64,000 nucleotides of DNA from contig NZ_AQYJ01000025.1 in the NCBI RefSeq assembly GCF_000380565.1, positions 310,001-374,000 of the forward strand. The letters run 5' to 3'. The notes under the pieces are model-generated. The model ran no database searches. It saw only the letters and a list, made by a program, of their open reading frames with translations, and was not told the DNA's origin. The position numbers and the translations under genes were made by a program. Shown here one piece after another: positions 18,375-27,797 of the stretch. This DNA comes from Microbulbifer variabilis ATCC 700307. Its GTDB lineage: Bacteria; Pseudomonadota; Gammaproteobacteria; Pseudomonadales; Cellvibrionaceae. How positions within the stretch are numbered: position 1 is the stretch's first letter; each line of letters begins with the position of its first letter.

Positions 18375-19208
18375 ATGCACAAACACAGCGCCCACCCAGA
18401 TAGCTCAGCTCCCAGCGCCCTGATCTTTGATTCCGGCGTGGGCGCCATCAGCATTGCGCGGGAGATCCGCCGCCTGATGCCGGGCCTGACCTTGCACCTG
18501 GGTGTGGACAACGGCTTTTACCCCTACGGCAATAAAAGCGAAGAGGAGCTGCGCCCCCGCATCGTCCAGCAGGCCCAGGCCATGATGGAACACTGCGGGG
18601 CCGATATTTTAGTGGTGGGCTGCAATACTGCCAGCACCCTGGCCTTGCCCCAACTGCGCGAATCCCTGAAGAAACCCGTAGTGGGCGTTGTGCCCGCGGT
18701 GAAACCCGCCGCTGCCGCCAGCCGTTCCCGCACTATTGCCCTGATTGCCACCGAAGGCACCGTAAACCGCCGCTACACCCGCGAACTGATCGAGCAATTT
18801 GCCAACGGCAACCGGGTAATTAATGTGCCCGCACCGGAGTTGGTGCATCTGGCGGAAAGCAAACTGCGCGGCGAAGCCATCACCGCAGAAGATTTGGAGC
18901 CGGTATTACACCGCGTATTCCACACCGCCGGCGGCGACCAAGTGGATATTGCCGTATTGGCCTGCACTCACTTTCCCCTGCTGCGAGAAGAACTGGACCA
19001 GTTTGCCCCCCGCTCAATCCAATGGCTGGATTCCGGTGAAGCCATCGCCCGGCGAGTGCGCTGGTGGCTGGAAGAACTTGAGCTGATGCTGCCGGACGCC
19101 CCAAATACTGGCCGCCTGATCACCAGCACGGTTGACCTAACCGGCAATATAGAACGGGCCTTCAGCGAGTTCGCCCCAGTTGCCGAACCCCTCGAATCCA
19201 ACTCTTAG
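18375..19208 (+). CDS. murI: Glutamate racemase
   Basis: About 277 residues from ATG 18375 (MHKHSAHPDSSAPSALIFDS). The open frame starts earlier, but that part is unlike the family. Asp/Glu racemase landmarks: IFDSGVGAISIAREIRRLMP near the N-terminus, NGFYPYGNKSEEEL, catalytic Cys in LVVGCNTASTLALPQLRE, and the second catalytic Cys in AVLACTHFPLLREELD. It supplies D-glutamate for peptidoglycan. Divergent from rmuC, with the genes separated by about 230 nt. Confidence 0.9.
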   Translation: MHKHSAHPDSSAPSALIFDSGVGAISIAREIRRLMPGLTLHLGVDNGFYPYGNKSEEELRPRIVQQAQAMMEHCGADILVVGCNTASTLALPQLRESLKKPVVGVVPAVKPAAAASRSRTIALIATEGTVNRRYTRELIEQFANGNRVINVPAPELVHLAESKLRGEAITAEDLEPVLHRVFHTAGGDQVDIAVLACTHFPLLREELDQFAPRSIQWLDSGEAIARRVRWWLEELELMLPDAPNTGRLITSTVDLTGNIERAFSEFAPVAEPLESNS

Positions 19209-19306
19209 GATCATCAAAATAGTGACAACTGCTCGTCAAGGTTGACAGCTCCGTCACAAACCGCGACCGTTCCCCGAATAACAAGCCCTAACCGGTACCC
19301 GAATTC

Positions 19307-22006
19307 ATGCTGAAGCCGGCATTTCCCGCTCTCGAAATATTTGCGCAGCTGCCTCCCGGAGGACTGCTGCTCACCCCCAACAACCGTTTGCGCAACCGCT
19401 GCCAACAGGTGTTTGCCGGGCAGCAGTCGCCCGGTGCCTGCTGGATGCCGCCGCCGGTGGAATCCCTGCGCAGCTGGCTGGACAAACTCTGGTTCCAACT
19501 GCAACAGCGCAACTGGCAGCCCGCCTTGCAGCAGGTATTGAATCGCGAGCAACGGCAATTACTCTGGCAGCGCGCCCTGGATGAATCCCTGGACCGGCAA
19601 CTGCTCAACAGCCAGCAGTTGTGCCGGGATGCCGATAGCGCCCTGGCGCAGCTACTCCAATGGCAGCTGATTTCCGATCTCTCGCAAATAGATGAAGCGC
19701 TAACTCCCTTACTAGAGCAGTTCGCACTCTCTATGCGCAGCGACGAACTGCCGCTATGCGCCATGATCAAGGCCTTTGCCACTGAACTTCAGGCCCACAG
19801 CGCCATCACACCCGACCAGCGCGATCAATTGATCCTGCGCGCATTCCAGGAAGGCATTCTGGAACCCATCGCGCAAATTGATACCGCCGGCTTTGCCCAG
19901 ATTTCGCCTCTCGCCAATGCCCTGATTCACGCAGGTGCAACAGCCGTTATTGAAAGACCGGGACTCACCCAGCAGAGTGAATTATCCGTAGCCGCCTGCG
20001 CCGATTTGGATGAAGAACTCTATCAGGCAGCCCTTTGGGCCGGGCAAAAGCTCGCCGAAAACCCCGGCCACAGCGTTGGCATAGTGGTGAATAATCTGGG
20101 CCAGTGCCGCGCCCAGGTGGAAGCGGTATTTTCCCGTGTGCTCGAACCCCAATACCTGGACCCGCAGCAACCGCGCTACACACTGCCGTTTAACTTCTCC
20201 GCCGGTACGCCCCTGGCGCAGACACCGGTCGGCAGCGCCGCCTTACAATTGCTATCGCTACTGCAGGACGAATGGGATTACCCCCAATTGCAAAATATCC
20301 TGTTCAGCCCCTTCTGGGGTGACGACAGTGAAACCTGGCTGCGCAGTGCCCTATTCCGCCGTTTACAAAAACTGGAGCTGCGCCGTATCGACGGCGCAAC
20401 CCTGCGCTACTGGGCCGAGCGCACCGCAGAAGTCCTCCACTTGGAATCGCCGCAACTGCCCCGCCAGCTGGAGCAAATGGCCGAACGCGCCCGGCGCTGG
20501 CAGCGAGCCCCTGCAGAAATTTGGGCCGCGCGCTTTTCCGAAACACTTAGCGCATTAAATTGGCCCGGCAACCGCAACCCGGACAGCCAGGAATACCAGC
20601 AGCTGATGCAGTGGGAATCCATCCTGGAAGAGTTCGCCGCACTCAGTGCCTGCGGTGGCAACCTTACTCTCACCCAGGCCCTGCAATTGCTGCGTCAGAT
20701 TGCCAGCCGCACCCCCTTCCAGGCGGAAACCCGCGATGGCCCCTTACAAATTCTCGGAGTACTGGAAGCCGGCGGCCTCGCTTTCGATCACCTGCGCCTG
20801 GTCGGCTTCGGCCAACAGCAGTGGCCGCCGGCACCGGCGCCCAATCCGCTGTTGCCGATTCAATGGCAAAAACACTGGAAGATGCCCCGCGCCAGTGCCG
20901 AGCGGGAATTGGAACTGGCCCGCGAACTCACCGCCGACCTGCTCAATGCCAGCGGCGATATCGTCGTGAGTTACACCTGTGAAGAAGACGGCGTTCAGCA
21001 AGGACTGAGCAGCTTGTTTGAAAGCCCGCAACAAGCCCAACACTTTGCCGAAGGCGCCCTGCACAATCACTACAGCCAACTGGCGCAAGCCTGCCAACTG
21101 GAAAAAGTCGAAGACAAAAAGCTACCGCCACTCACCCCCGCCGAATGCGAACGGGTGCGCGGCGGTGCCTCGGTGCTCAAGGCCCAAGCCCTGTCCCCGT
21201 TAAATGCGCAATTGCGCTTCCGCCTCGGCGCCAGCAGTTTTACCCAACCAGATATCGGCCTCGGCCCCGCCGAGCGCGGCAATGTGGTGCACCAGGTGCT
21301 GGCGGAATTCTGGCAACAGTGCGGCACCCTCGCACAACTGCAAGCCATGGACGACGAGCAACGCCAAGCGCAAATCGAGCGCGCGGTGGAACGGTCCCTC
21401 GGCAGTGTGCGCAAAAAATACAATCACCTACCAATTGGATTTTGGGCCATGGAAAAGCAGCGCCTGGAGCACCTGTTGCAACAATGGCTGTCCGTCGAAC
21501 TGGACAGGCCCAATTTCTCCGTAGAAAAAGTCGAATGGGAACAAGCCGTGGAAATCGGCGGGCTGCACTTTAACCTGCGCCTAGACCGACTGGACCAACT
21601 CGCCAGCGGCGAGCAACTGGTAATCGATTACAAAACCGGCGTCCCCAGTATTCGCGACTGGCTTACCCAGCGCATCCGCGAACCCCAACTGCCGCTCTAC
21701 GCCCTTTTCCAACCGGACGCCCACGCCATCGCCTTCGGCCAGGTGCGCAACGGCGACTGCAAATGGAATGGTTGCGGAGACCTGGAGCACCCCATTACCG
21801 GCATTAAAGCCGTGGGCGATACCGAAAAGGAATCCCCCTACGGTACCTGGAGCAATCTGGTGGAGCACTGGCGCTACAGCCTGGAATCCCTCGCCACCGA
21901 ATATCGCAGTGGTGTAGCCACCCTCGCCTTTGATCGCCCCACCGACAACAACAGTGAACTCTGGCCCCTAAACCGCTGGCCGGAAAGGGAGCAAATAACC
22001 GAATGA
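19307..22006 (+). CDS. AddB-like PD-(D/E)XK nuclease, probable DNA-repair subunit
   Basis: An 899-residue protein. The N-terminal two-thirds is an inactivated helicase-like region (LTPNNRLRNRC at about 25, EPQYLDPQQPRYTLPFNFSA, LRLVGFGQQQWPPAPAPNPL). The C-terminus holds a PD-(D/E)XK nuclease domain with ELVYHQ-like GNVVHQVLAEFW at about 660 and the catalytic LVIDYKTGVPSIRDWL at about 770. This matches the proteobacterial 'probable DNA repair protein' type that pairs with a UvrD-like nuclease-helicase, functionally analogous to AddB. The stop overlaps the next gene by 4 nt (ATGA). Likely double-strand-end resection for recombination. Confidence 0.82.
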   Translation: MLKPAFPALEIFAQLPPGGLLLTPNNRLRNRCQQVFAGQQSPGACWMPPPVESLRSWLDKLWFQLQQRNWQPALQQVLNREQRQLLWQRALDESLDRQLLNSQQLCRDADSALAQLLQWQLISDLSQIDEALTPLLEQFALSMRSDELPLCAMIKAFATELQAHSAITPDQRDQLILRAFQEGILEPIAQIDTAGFAQISPLANALIHAGATAVIERPGLTQQSELSVAACADLDEELYQAALWAGQKLAENPGHSVGIVVNNLGQCRAQVEAVFSRVLEPQYLDPQQPRYTLPFNFSAGTPLAQTPVGSAALQLLSLLQDEWDYPQLQNILFSPFWGDDSETWLRSALFRRLQKLELRRIDGATLRYWAERTAEVLHLESPQLPRQLEQMAERARRWQRAPAEIWAARFSETLSALNWPGNRNPDSQEYQQLMQWESILEEFAALSACGGNLTLTQALQLLRQIASRTPFQAETRDGPLQILGVLEAGGLAFDHLRLVGFGQQQWPPAPAPNPLLPIQWQKHWKMPRASAERELELARELTADLLNASGDIVVSYTCEEDGVQQGLSSLFESPQQAQHFAEGALHNHYSQLAQACQLEKVEDKKLPPLTPAECERVRGGASVLKAQALSPLNAQLRFRLGASSFTQPDIGLGPAERGNVVHQVLAEFWQQCGTLAQLQAMDDEQRQAQIERAVERSLGSVRKKYNHLPIGFWAMEKQRLEHLLQQWLSVELDRPNFSVEKVEWEQAVEIGGLHFNLRLDRLDQLASGEQLVIDYKTGVPSIRDWLTQRIREPQLPLYALFQPDAHAIAFGQVRNGDCKWNGCGDLEHPITGIKAVGDTEKESPYGTWSNLVEHWRYSLESLATEYRSGVATLAFDRPTDNNSELWPLNRWPEREQITE

Positions 22007-25000
22007 ACGAAGTCGTGACCACTCCCGCCCTGCGCCAGCCCATCGATGCCGACGCCCGTAGCCAAGCCCTGGATATCAGTCGCAGCTTTGCCGTATCTGC
22101 CCCGGCGGGCTCCGGTAAAACCGGCCTGCTCACCCAGCGCGTATTAAAGTTGCTCGCCGCCTGCCAGCAACCGGAAGAAGTGTTGGCCATTACCTTCACC
22201 CGCAAAGCCGCCGGTGAAATGCGCGAGCGCCTCATCGACGCCCTGCACAGCGCCCGCGACCAAGCCCGGCCAGGCAACCCCCACGATGCCATCACCTGGG
22301 ATTTAGCCCGCGCCCTGCTGGAGCGGGATCGCGAACTGGAATGGGAACTGCTGCAAACACCCCAGCGCCTGCGCATTCAAACCATCGACGGCCTCTGCCG
22401 CAGCCTCGCCAGCCAACTGCCAATCGAAAGCGGCCTTGGCGCACCGGGTGAACCCCTGGAGCGCACTCAAATTGCCTTTGAGCTAGCGGTGGTGAACCTG
22501 CTCAAACACCTCGATAGCGAAACCCCAGACGCAGATCTACAGCAGCTACTGCTCCACCTGGACAACGATCTCGGCCAACTCAATAAGCTGCTGCGTATTT
22601 TGTTGGACAAGCGCGAGCAATGGCTCGGCCCACTCTTGAGCGTCAACTTCGACGGCGCCCAGGACTATTTCCATTTTGTTATCGATGAACTAGTGGCAGA
22701 AAAGCTGCAAGATCTCACCACAGCCCTCGGCAGTTATGCCGGGGAACTGCTGGAGCTGGCCAGTTATGCAGGCAGCAATTTACAAAAGGAAAACCCCAGC
22801 CACGGCCTGTGCCTCTTCGCCGAACTGGACGATTTCCCCAGCACAGGCAGCAGCGGCCTGCCCGCCTGGCTCGCCCTCGGCAGCCTGCTCCTCACCAACA
22901 CCGGTGATCTGCGCAAAGGCGGCGGCATCAATAAAAAACTCGGTTTTGCCCTGCCGGATAAAAAAGATCCCGAGCGCCCCATCGCCGAAGAATACAAACA
23001 GCGCATGAAAGACCTGCTGGCGGAACTGGCCGGCAACGAACCGCTGTTATCCGCACTGCGGGAAGTGGGCAAGCTCCCCAGCGGACTGCAACAGAGCCAG
23101 TGGCAACTGCTGCAAGGGCTCGCCCAGGTACTGCCCAAATTGGTCGCAGAATTAAAACTAGTATTCCAGCAGCTGGGCGCCACCGACTATACGGAAGTGG
23201 CCCAAGCTGCACTGATCGCCCTGGGCGATAGCGATAACCCCACAGACCTGGCGCTGAAACTGGACCTGCAAACCCAGCATATTCTTGTGGACGAGTTCCA
23301 GGACACCTCCCATACCCAGCTACAACTGCTGGAAAAACTCACTGCCGGCTGGCAGCAGGGAGACGGCCGCACCCTATTTATTGTCGGCGATGGCATGCAA
23401 TCCTGTTACGGCTTCCGCAATGCCAACGTGGGTATTTTCCTGGATGCGCGCAAACGCGGTATCGGTGAAGTCCCCTTAGAAGCCCTCGACCTCCAGGTTA
23501 ATTTCCGCTCCGAAAGCGCAGTGGTGAACTGGGTCAACGAGACTTTCCAAAGGGCCTTTCCGCAAGCAGATAATATCGGGCGCGGCGCCGTGCGCTACCT
23601 GCAATCCGAAGCGTTTAAAGGCAGCAAATGGGCCGAGCCCTCGGTGAATTTTTACGGTTGCATCGATGACGAAGACCGCAACCGCGAAGCCACCCAAGCG
23701 GTTGAACTGGTGCAGCAATTACAAGCGCAAGACCCTGAAAGCCGTATCGCCATTCTGGTGCGCAAGAAAAAGCATCTGCAAAAGATTTTGCCAGCCCTAA
23801 GCGCCGCCAATATCGCCTTCCAGGCCCCAGAGCTGGCGCCACTCGCCAGTAAAATGGTGGTGCTGGATTTACTCAGCCTCACCCGCGCCCTGCTCGACCC
23901 CAGCGACCGTATCAGCTGGCTGGCCGTACTCCGCGCCCCCTGGTGCGGACTGCAACTGCCAGACCTTTACACCCTGGCCAACTGGGGCAATGGGGATATC
24001 ACCGTAACCGATACCAGCGCACGCCCATTATTAATGGCCTTGCAGGAAGTAGACGATATCGCCCTGCTCAGTGACGAAGGGCGCACGCGCCTGGCCCAAG
24101 TGGCCCCCAAACTGCTGCACGCCTGGCAACAGCGCGGCCGCAAACCCCTGCGCACCTGGATTGAAGGCCTCTGGCTGGAACTGGGCGGCCCCGCCACCGT
24201 TGCACAAAAATCTGACCTGAATAATGTGCAGGATTTTCTGCAATTATTAGAAGCCTTCGATACCGGCGGCGCTATTACCGACTGGCAACAGTTCAGCCTG
24301 GCCCTGGAACAGCTCTACGCCCGCCCCGCCCAGGATGCCAAAGTGCAGGTGATGACCATTCACAAATCCAAAGGGCTGGAATTCGAACATGTACTGATCC
24401 CAGGCCTGGACCAAGGCGGCAAACCTGGCAGTGATCAACTGCTGCGTTGGAGCGAATGGCTCAACCGCGAAGGCGAAAGCCGCTTCCTGCTCGCCCCCAA
24501 AAATGCACGCGGCGGCCGCGACCCGGTTTTTGAATACCTGAAGCACGACAACAGCGAGCGCGAACGCCTGGAAGGCACGCGCCTGTTGTATGTAGGCTGC
24601 ACCCGCGCCATCCGCTCGCTGCATCTTTTGGCCTGCATCAACCGGGATGAAAAAAAGGGCCACCTAAAAGCTCCCGGCAGCGCCGCCCTACTCGCCGGCA
24701 TCTGGCCCAGTGTTTTGCACCATCAGGACAGCGACTGGTGTCACTGGCTCGAAGCGGAAGAACCCCTACTCAACCAGAATGAAGCCAGCAGAGATCACGA
24801 CTACCTGCTGCGCCTGCCCAACCAATGGCAACCCCAAGCCATGCCCCGGCAGGAATGGTTGGCCCAATACCGCATGCCAGACTACCAACCCAAAACAGAG
24901 GGAGAAGACAATATTCCCGAACTGGGCCAGGTAACCTTGCGCTGGCTCAAACACGCCGGCACCGTAGCCCACGAAACCCTCGCCACCATTGCCGAGACCA

Positions 25001-25461
25001 ATATCAGCGACTGGACACCCAGTAAACTGGAAGCCCAACGCCCCCTATGGCAACTGCGCCTGAAACAATTGGGGCTATCCGCCACCAGCCTGGACCGCGC
25101 CGCCGAGAAAGTGGAAATCGCCGTACGCAACAGCCTCAACTGCCCCACCGGCCGCTGGCTATTGGATGGCTCACTAAAGGAATCTGCCTGCGAGCTTGAA
25201 CTCCACAGCGGTGGCCGACAGCTAAGACGCTCCATTGTGGACCGCACCTTTATCGATAACGAAGGTACCCGCTGGATTGTCGATTACAAAACGGCTGAGC
25301 CCAGTGGTGAGGAAAGCCAGGAAGAGTTTATTGCGGCTCAGCTGGAGCAGTACCGGAATCAGCTGGAGAATTACCGCAAGCTCTTTTATGCGCGGGGGGA
25401 GCGGAATATTCGGTGTGCTTTGTATTTTCCGTTAATGCAGAGGTTTGTGGAGTTGGATTAA
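22003..25461 (+). CDS. AddA-like UvrD-type helicase/nuclease
   Basis: A 1152-residue SF1 helicase fused to a RecB-type nuclease. Walker A is SAPAGSGKTGLLTQRVLKL at about 33-50; motif Ia is LAITFTRKAAGEMRERL; the DExx box is HILVDEFQDTSHTQLQLLE; motif III is FIVGDGMQSCYGFRNANVG; later motifs include VMTIHKSKGLEFEHVLIPGL and LLYVGCTRAIRSLHLLA. The C-terminal nuclease motif is WIVDYKTAEPSGEESQEEF. With the overlapping upstream AddB-like partner it should form an ATP-dependent exonuclease complex equivalent to AddAB/RecBCD. It ends at a strong terminator. Confidence 0.9.
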   Translation: MNEVVTTPALRQPIDADARSQALDISRSFAVSAPAGSGKTGLLTQRVLKLLAACQQPEEVLAITFTRKAAGEMRERLIDALHSARDQARPGNPHDAITWDLARALLERDRELEWELLQTPQRLRIQTIDGLCRSLASQLPIESGLGAPGEPLERTQIAFELAVVNLLKHLDSETPDADLQQLLLHLDNDLGQLNKLLRILLDKREQWLGPLLSVNFDGAQDYFHFVIDELVAEKLQDLTTALGSYAGELLELASYAGSNLQKENPSHGLCLFAELDDFPSTGSSGLPAWLALGSLLLTNTGDLRKGGGINKKLGFALPDKKDPERPIAEEYKQRMKDLLAELAGNEPLLSALREVGKLPSGLQQSQWQLLQGLAQVLPKLVAELKLVFQQLGATDYTEVAQAALIALGDSDNPTDLALKLDLQTQHILVDEFQDTSHTQLQLLEKLTAGWQQGDGRTLFIVGDGMQSCYGFRNANVGIFLDARKRGIGEVPLEALDLQVNFRSESAVVNWVNETFQRAFPQADNIGRGAVRYLQSEAFKGSKWAEPSVNFYGCIDDEDRNREATQAVELVQQLQAQDPESRIAILVRKKKHLQKILPALSAANIAFQAPELAPLASKMVVLDLLSLTRALLDPSDRISWLAVLRAPWCGLQLPDLYTLANWGNGDITVTDTSARPLLMALQEVDDIALLSDEGRTRLAQVAPKLLHAWQQRGRKPLRTWIEGLWLELGGPATVAQKSDLNNVQDFLQLLEAFDTGGAITDWQQFSLALEQLYARPAQDAKVQVMTIHKSKGLEFEHVLIPGLDQGGKPGSDQLLRWSEWLNREGESRFLLAPKNARGGRDPVFEYLKHDNSERERLEGTRLLYVGCTRAIRSLHLLACINRDEKKGHLKAPGSAALLAGIWPSVLHHQDSDWCHWLEAEEPLLNQNEASRDHDYLLRLPNQWQPQAMPRQEWLAQYRMPDYQPKTEGEDNIPELGQVTLRWLKHAGTVAHETLATIAETNISDWTPSKLEAQRPLWQLRLKQLGLSATSLDRAAEKVEIAVRNSLNCPTGRWLLDGSLKESACELELHSGGRQLRRSIVDRTFIDNEGTRWIVDYKTAEPSGEESQEEFIAAQLEQYRNQLENYRKLFYARGERNIRCALYFPLMQRFVELD

Positions 25462-25476
25462 GGGACGCTAAGCATG

Positions 25477-25502
25477 GTGCAGGGCTGGTACCTGCACTTT
25501 TT
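25477..25502 (+). terminator. Rho-independent terminator after the AddA-like gene
   Basis: GTGCAGG-N7-CCTGCAC is a perfect 7-bp stem followed directly by TTTTT, 16 nt past the stop codon. It also marks the border between the GC-rich core and the AT-rich accessory DNA. Confidence 0.85.
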
Positions 25503-25854
25503 ATAAAATGGTAAGAGGTAGGGCATCCCAAAAACTACGCTTATTGGTTTTGCATGAGAGAGACTTAAAGTTCGAGATACAGCTTAATGCCCGTAGCAGG
25601 TGAGTCATATTGCATCTGCAAGTTTTATCAATCTTCCTCACCTCTACTAGAGAAACACTAATAAAGCTTTAGAACAAAAAGCAGGGAGTCAAATTGATGA
25701 CCATAAATTCCCTAAGGATGGAGACTACACTTAAGCCTCCATCCATCTAGTGCCTGATTCTTATCAGGCAACGTAACATCGATTTTTACGTTAAGACTTT
25801 AAACCTGAGAAAAAGCACAGAAAAGCGGCTAATTTTGGACCACACTTCAACTTA
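25503..25854. other. Core/accessory border, non-coding, with tandem hairpins
   Basis: No gene recognised. Two perfect 7-bp hairpins sit back to back: GCCTGAT-TCTT-ATCAGGC at 25752-25769 and AACGTAA-N9-TTACGTT at 25770-25792. They lie about 60-100 nt beyond the 3' end of the toxin/partner operon that ends at 25855. They could terminate that operon or be remnants of a recombination site. Confidence 0.5.
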
Positions 25855-26094
25855 TTAACTTTTCCCAATTAATTCTATGTAGTCGTCATACTTTGGATAA
25901 ACTGAATAGTCGGGCTTTTTGTCCTCATACATTTTTTTAAGTTTTTTGGCCAAATTTTCAGTCTGAATTACAATTTCACCAGCATTATTTCGTGTTTCTT
26001 CGTCTTCAGACTCTAATTCTTCATATATTTTTTGTAACTCGAGTTCGTTCAATCGTACCAAGTTTAAAATATCGGCTATATCAAGCATGTTCAT
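25855..26094 (-). CDS. Probable antitoxin/immunity partner of the Tse2-like toxin
   Basis: A 79-residue acidic helical protein. I start it at ATG 26094 (MNMLDIADILNLVRLNELEL) because this ATG overlaps the toxin's TGA (ATGA), the classical coupling of two-gene modules. Most of the protein is predicted helix with clustered Glu (KIYEELESEDEETRN) and a C-terminal DYSVYPKYDDYIELIGKS. No homology recognised; the antitoxin role is inferred from position, size and acidity. Confidence 0.6.
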   Translation of the reverse strand: MNMLDIADILNLVRLNELELQKIYEELESEDEETRNNAGEIVIQTENLAKKLKKMYEDKKPDYSVYPKYDDYIELIGKS

Positions 26095-26552
26095 ACCTTC
26101 TGTAAACATTCTGCTAGGTTGTCTAGTAACATACAAAATTTGGTTACAGGCATATCCCAATTTGGTCGAATTGTGTAATGAAAACACTTAAATCTCTTAT
26201 GCCAATCATCTTTTGTAATCACTAAACCCTTAGGGATTTTGGTATTATCAAATGAAAGCAAGAAGTATTCCCAAGACTTAACTGGACACCCCTTAGCATC
26301 AAATAGTGATATTCCACCAGATTTACAGTCAACCCATAACTCTCCATCCTTCCTATAAGTCTTGATGTCTTCATTTCGAACACGGCCATTAGATAGAAGA
26401 AATGACTTCAAAATTGGATACAGGATTGGATCGCTATTGTTAGGGTTTCTTCCTCTAAATAGATTCACATTCAGATCAAAGCTAGAGTCAAATAGCTCCC
26501 CTAGCTCTCGTTTATCAACAAAAAATTGATCTTCCTTCTCATCTTCTTTCAT
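26091..26552 (-). CDS. Tse2-like ADP-ribosyltransferase-fold toxin
   Basis: A 153-residue protein. The C-terminal half follows the Tse2 pattern as I remember it from Pseudomonas aeruginosa: WVDCKSGGISLFDAKGCP (Tse2: PDTGGTSVFDRAG) at about 77-93, then IPKGLVITKDDWHKRFKCFH (Tse2: IPPDLKVKQDSYNKR) and HYTIRPNWDMPVTKF (HYTIMPAKPM). Tse2 is a cytoplasm-acting toxin neutralised by a small partner; related proteins also occur as chromosomal two-gene modules. The 79-residue gene behind it is the obvious partner. There is no secretion signal, so a toxin-antitoxin role is more likely than a secreted effector. A class 1 repeat lead lies 100 nt upstream of the start. Confidence 0.65.
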   Translation of the reverse strand: MKEDEKEDQFFVDKRELGELFDSSFDLNVNLFRGRNPNNSDPILYPILKSFLLSNGRVRNEDIKTYRKDGELWVDCKSGGISLFDAKGCPVKSWEYFLLSFDNTKIPKGLVITKDDWHKRFKCFHYTIRPNWDMPVTKFCMLLDNLAECLQKV

Positions 26553-26654
26553 TGATTAAAACTCTCCTTGTGTTCTTAAGCTTTCGCTTTACTTCGCCCT
26601 CTCCGCTTTGCGCTAGTAATAAAGTGCAATACATGGAGGACAGAGCGCAAAGAC

Positions 26655-27040
26655 GACCCTGCGCATTCAGCAAATTAAAGTATAAATCTTCGAGAGATTT
26701 GACTAAAGAAGAAAGTCACAAAACACCGGCCACACAATAGAAATTTGATAGCTCTTAAACGAACACATAGAAAAATATAGGCGTCAAAATTATCTTATTG
26801 AAATTTATTAGGTTTTTCTAAGTATCAATTCTGCGTAGAATTGACTGATAACTATCATATTTTAGGGCAGTGAGTAGGTAAATTCTGTAAGGCCCACCCT
26901 AAAGATAGACCCAGGAATTTTCTAAAAAGAGTCACCTCTTCAACAGGAGAACGGCAGCGTGAAGTAACAATAGAGAAAAGGCGCTGACCCAAGGTGCTGC
27001 AACACCAGGGGCCAGCTAACCAAATTGATAAACACGATAT
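26655..27040. repeat. csrA-module lead A (class 1), split by an insertion
   Basis: The segment ATTAAAGTATAAATC at 26675-26689, followed by a GACTAAAGAAGAAAGTCACA stretch, matches the class 1 lead of the other modules. A second matching piece, CACCAGGGGCCAGCTAACC, occurs at about 27002-27020. Between them lie about 270 nt of unrelated AT-rich DNA, so the lead seems interrupted. The minus-strand TATACT box (26684-26679) points toward the Tse2-like operon. No gene between 26553 and 27231 is supported. Confidence 0.6.
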
Positions 27041-27231
27041 CAAGATGGCTGTATGCATACTACGCTAGAAACCCGCTCGTCTTCAATAAAGTGGAGCACA
27101 ATCAGCAGCTTGGAGCGACTCCCCAAGCTCTGGGAGCCTAGCGCCCGCCTTTTCCTATTCTGCGCCCACCGCCCCCGCGCCCCACCTCACTCTTCCACCA
27201 ATTATCACTTACCAAACTTCCCCACCAAGGA

Positions 27232-27276
27232 ATGCCCACCCACAGCTTGAGTATCGCTAGGAAACAAACATGTTGA
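27232..27276 (+). promoter_or_regulatory. csrA leader: GGA box and 14-codon overlapping mini-frame
   Basis: AAGGA immediately precedes an ATG that opens a 14-codon frame ([14 protein letters not shown]) whose TGA overlaps the csrA start (ATGTTGA). A second GGA sits in the csrA ribosome site (TAGGAAACAAACATG). CsrA binds ANGGA motifs in leaders, so autoregulation is plausible. The zero-spacing AAGGA-ATG makes real translation of the mini-frame doubtful. Confidence 0.45.
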
Positions 27277-27458
27277 TCCTAAAGCGCCGAACCGGCGAGA
27301 ACCTAAGAATTGGAACGAATGTCTCGATCACAGTGTTGGAAGTGAAGGGAAATCAAGTAAAGATAGGCATCCGCGCCCCTAAATCTCTTCCCGTCCACCG
27401 GGAAGAGATCTATGTGCGCATTGAAAAAGAACGAAAAGTAGGTAATGAAAGGCGCTGA
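27270..27458 (+). CDS. csrA: Carbon storage regulator CsrA (accessory paralog, intact)
   Basis: A 62-residue CsrA with the full consensus fold: [40 protein letters not shown] and [16 protein letters not shown]-contact residues L4, R6/R7 and the VHRE segment (V42, H43, R44) are all in place, so it should be active. CsrA dimers bind GGA motifs in mRNA leaders and control translation and stability. Ribosome site AGGA lies 8 nt upstream. It is the canonical copy of a gene repeated in degenerate form down to 60 kb, always on this strand, and divergent from the Tse2-like operon. Confidence 0.9.
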   Translation: MLILKRRTGENLRIGTNVSITVLEVKGNQVKIGIRAPKSLPVHREEIYVRIEKERKVGNERR

Positions 27459-27797
27459 GGACTCACCCTCCAAGGAGGGAGGCCAAGGACTCTTTACTTC
27501 GTGCCCCAGAGCTTCATACAAATTCTTAAATATGAGTCAAGGGACGAGGTACACGCTTTACTTGTACGTATTTCACTCAAAAAAAATGCTCTTCATTGCA
27601 TCACCTCTGGCTTCTGACCATCATCACCACTTTCTAGGCGAAGACTTTTTTCCGTAAAATTCGTGTTTGAATCATAGCGCTATCGATGCTGAATTGTTGC
27701 ACTCTAACTAGGTTTTTCTTGCGGGTCGTTTCTACAACTCCCATGCAAAGCACAGGCATAACCGAATGATCCAGTAGCCGATCTAGGCTTTACCTGA

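Larger units (their letters stand above)
27091..27510 (+). repeat. csrA module A, middle region plus intact csrA
   Basis: Contains the conserved middle block (CAGCAGCTTGGAGCGACTCC, CACTTACCAAACTTCCCCAC), the AAGGAATG box at 27227-27234 and an intact csrA. The tail after csrA has an inverted CCCTCCAAGGAGGG. This is the best-preserved copy and serves as reference for the others. Confidence 0.8.

Noticed and set aside
26552-26740. 62-codon plus-strand frame overlapping the lead of module A
   Set aside because: It runs through the repeated lead and has no protein-like composition or ribosome site.
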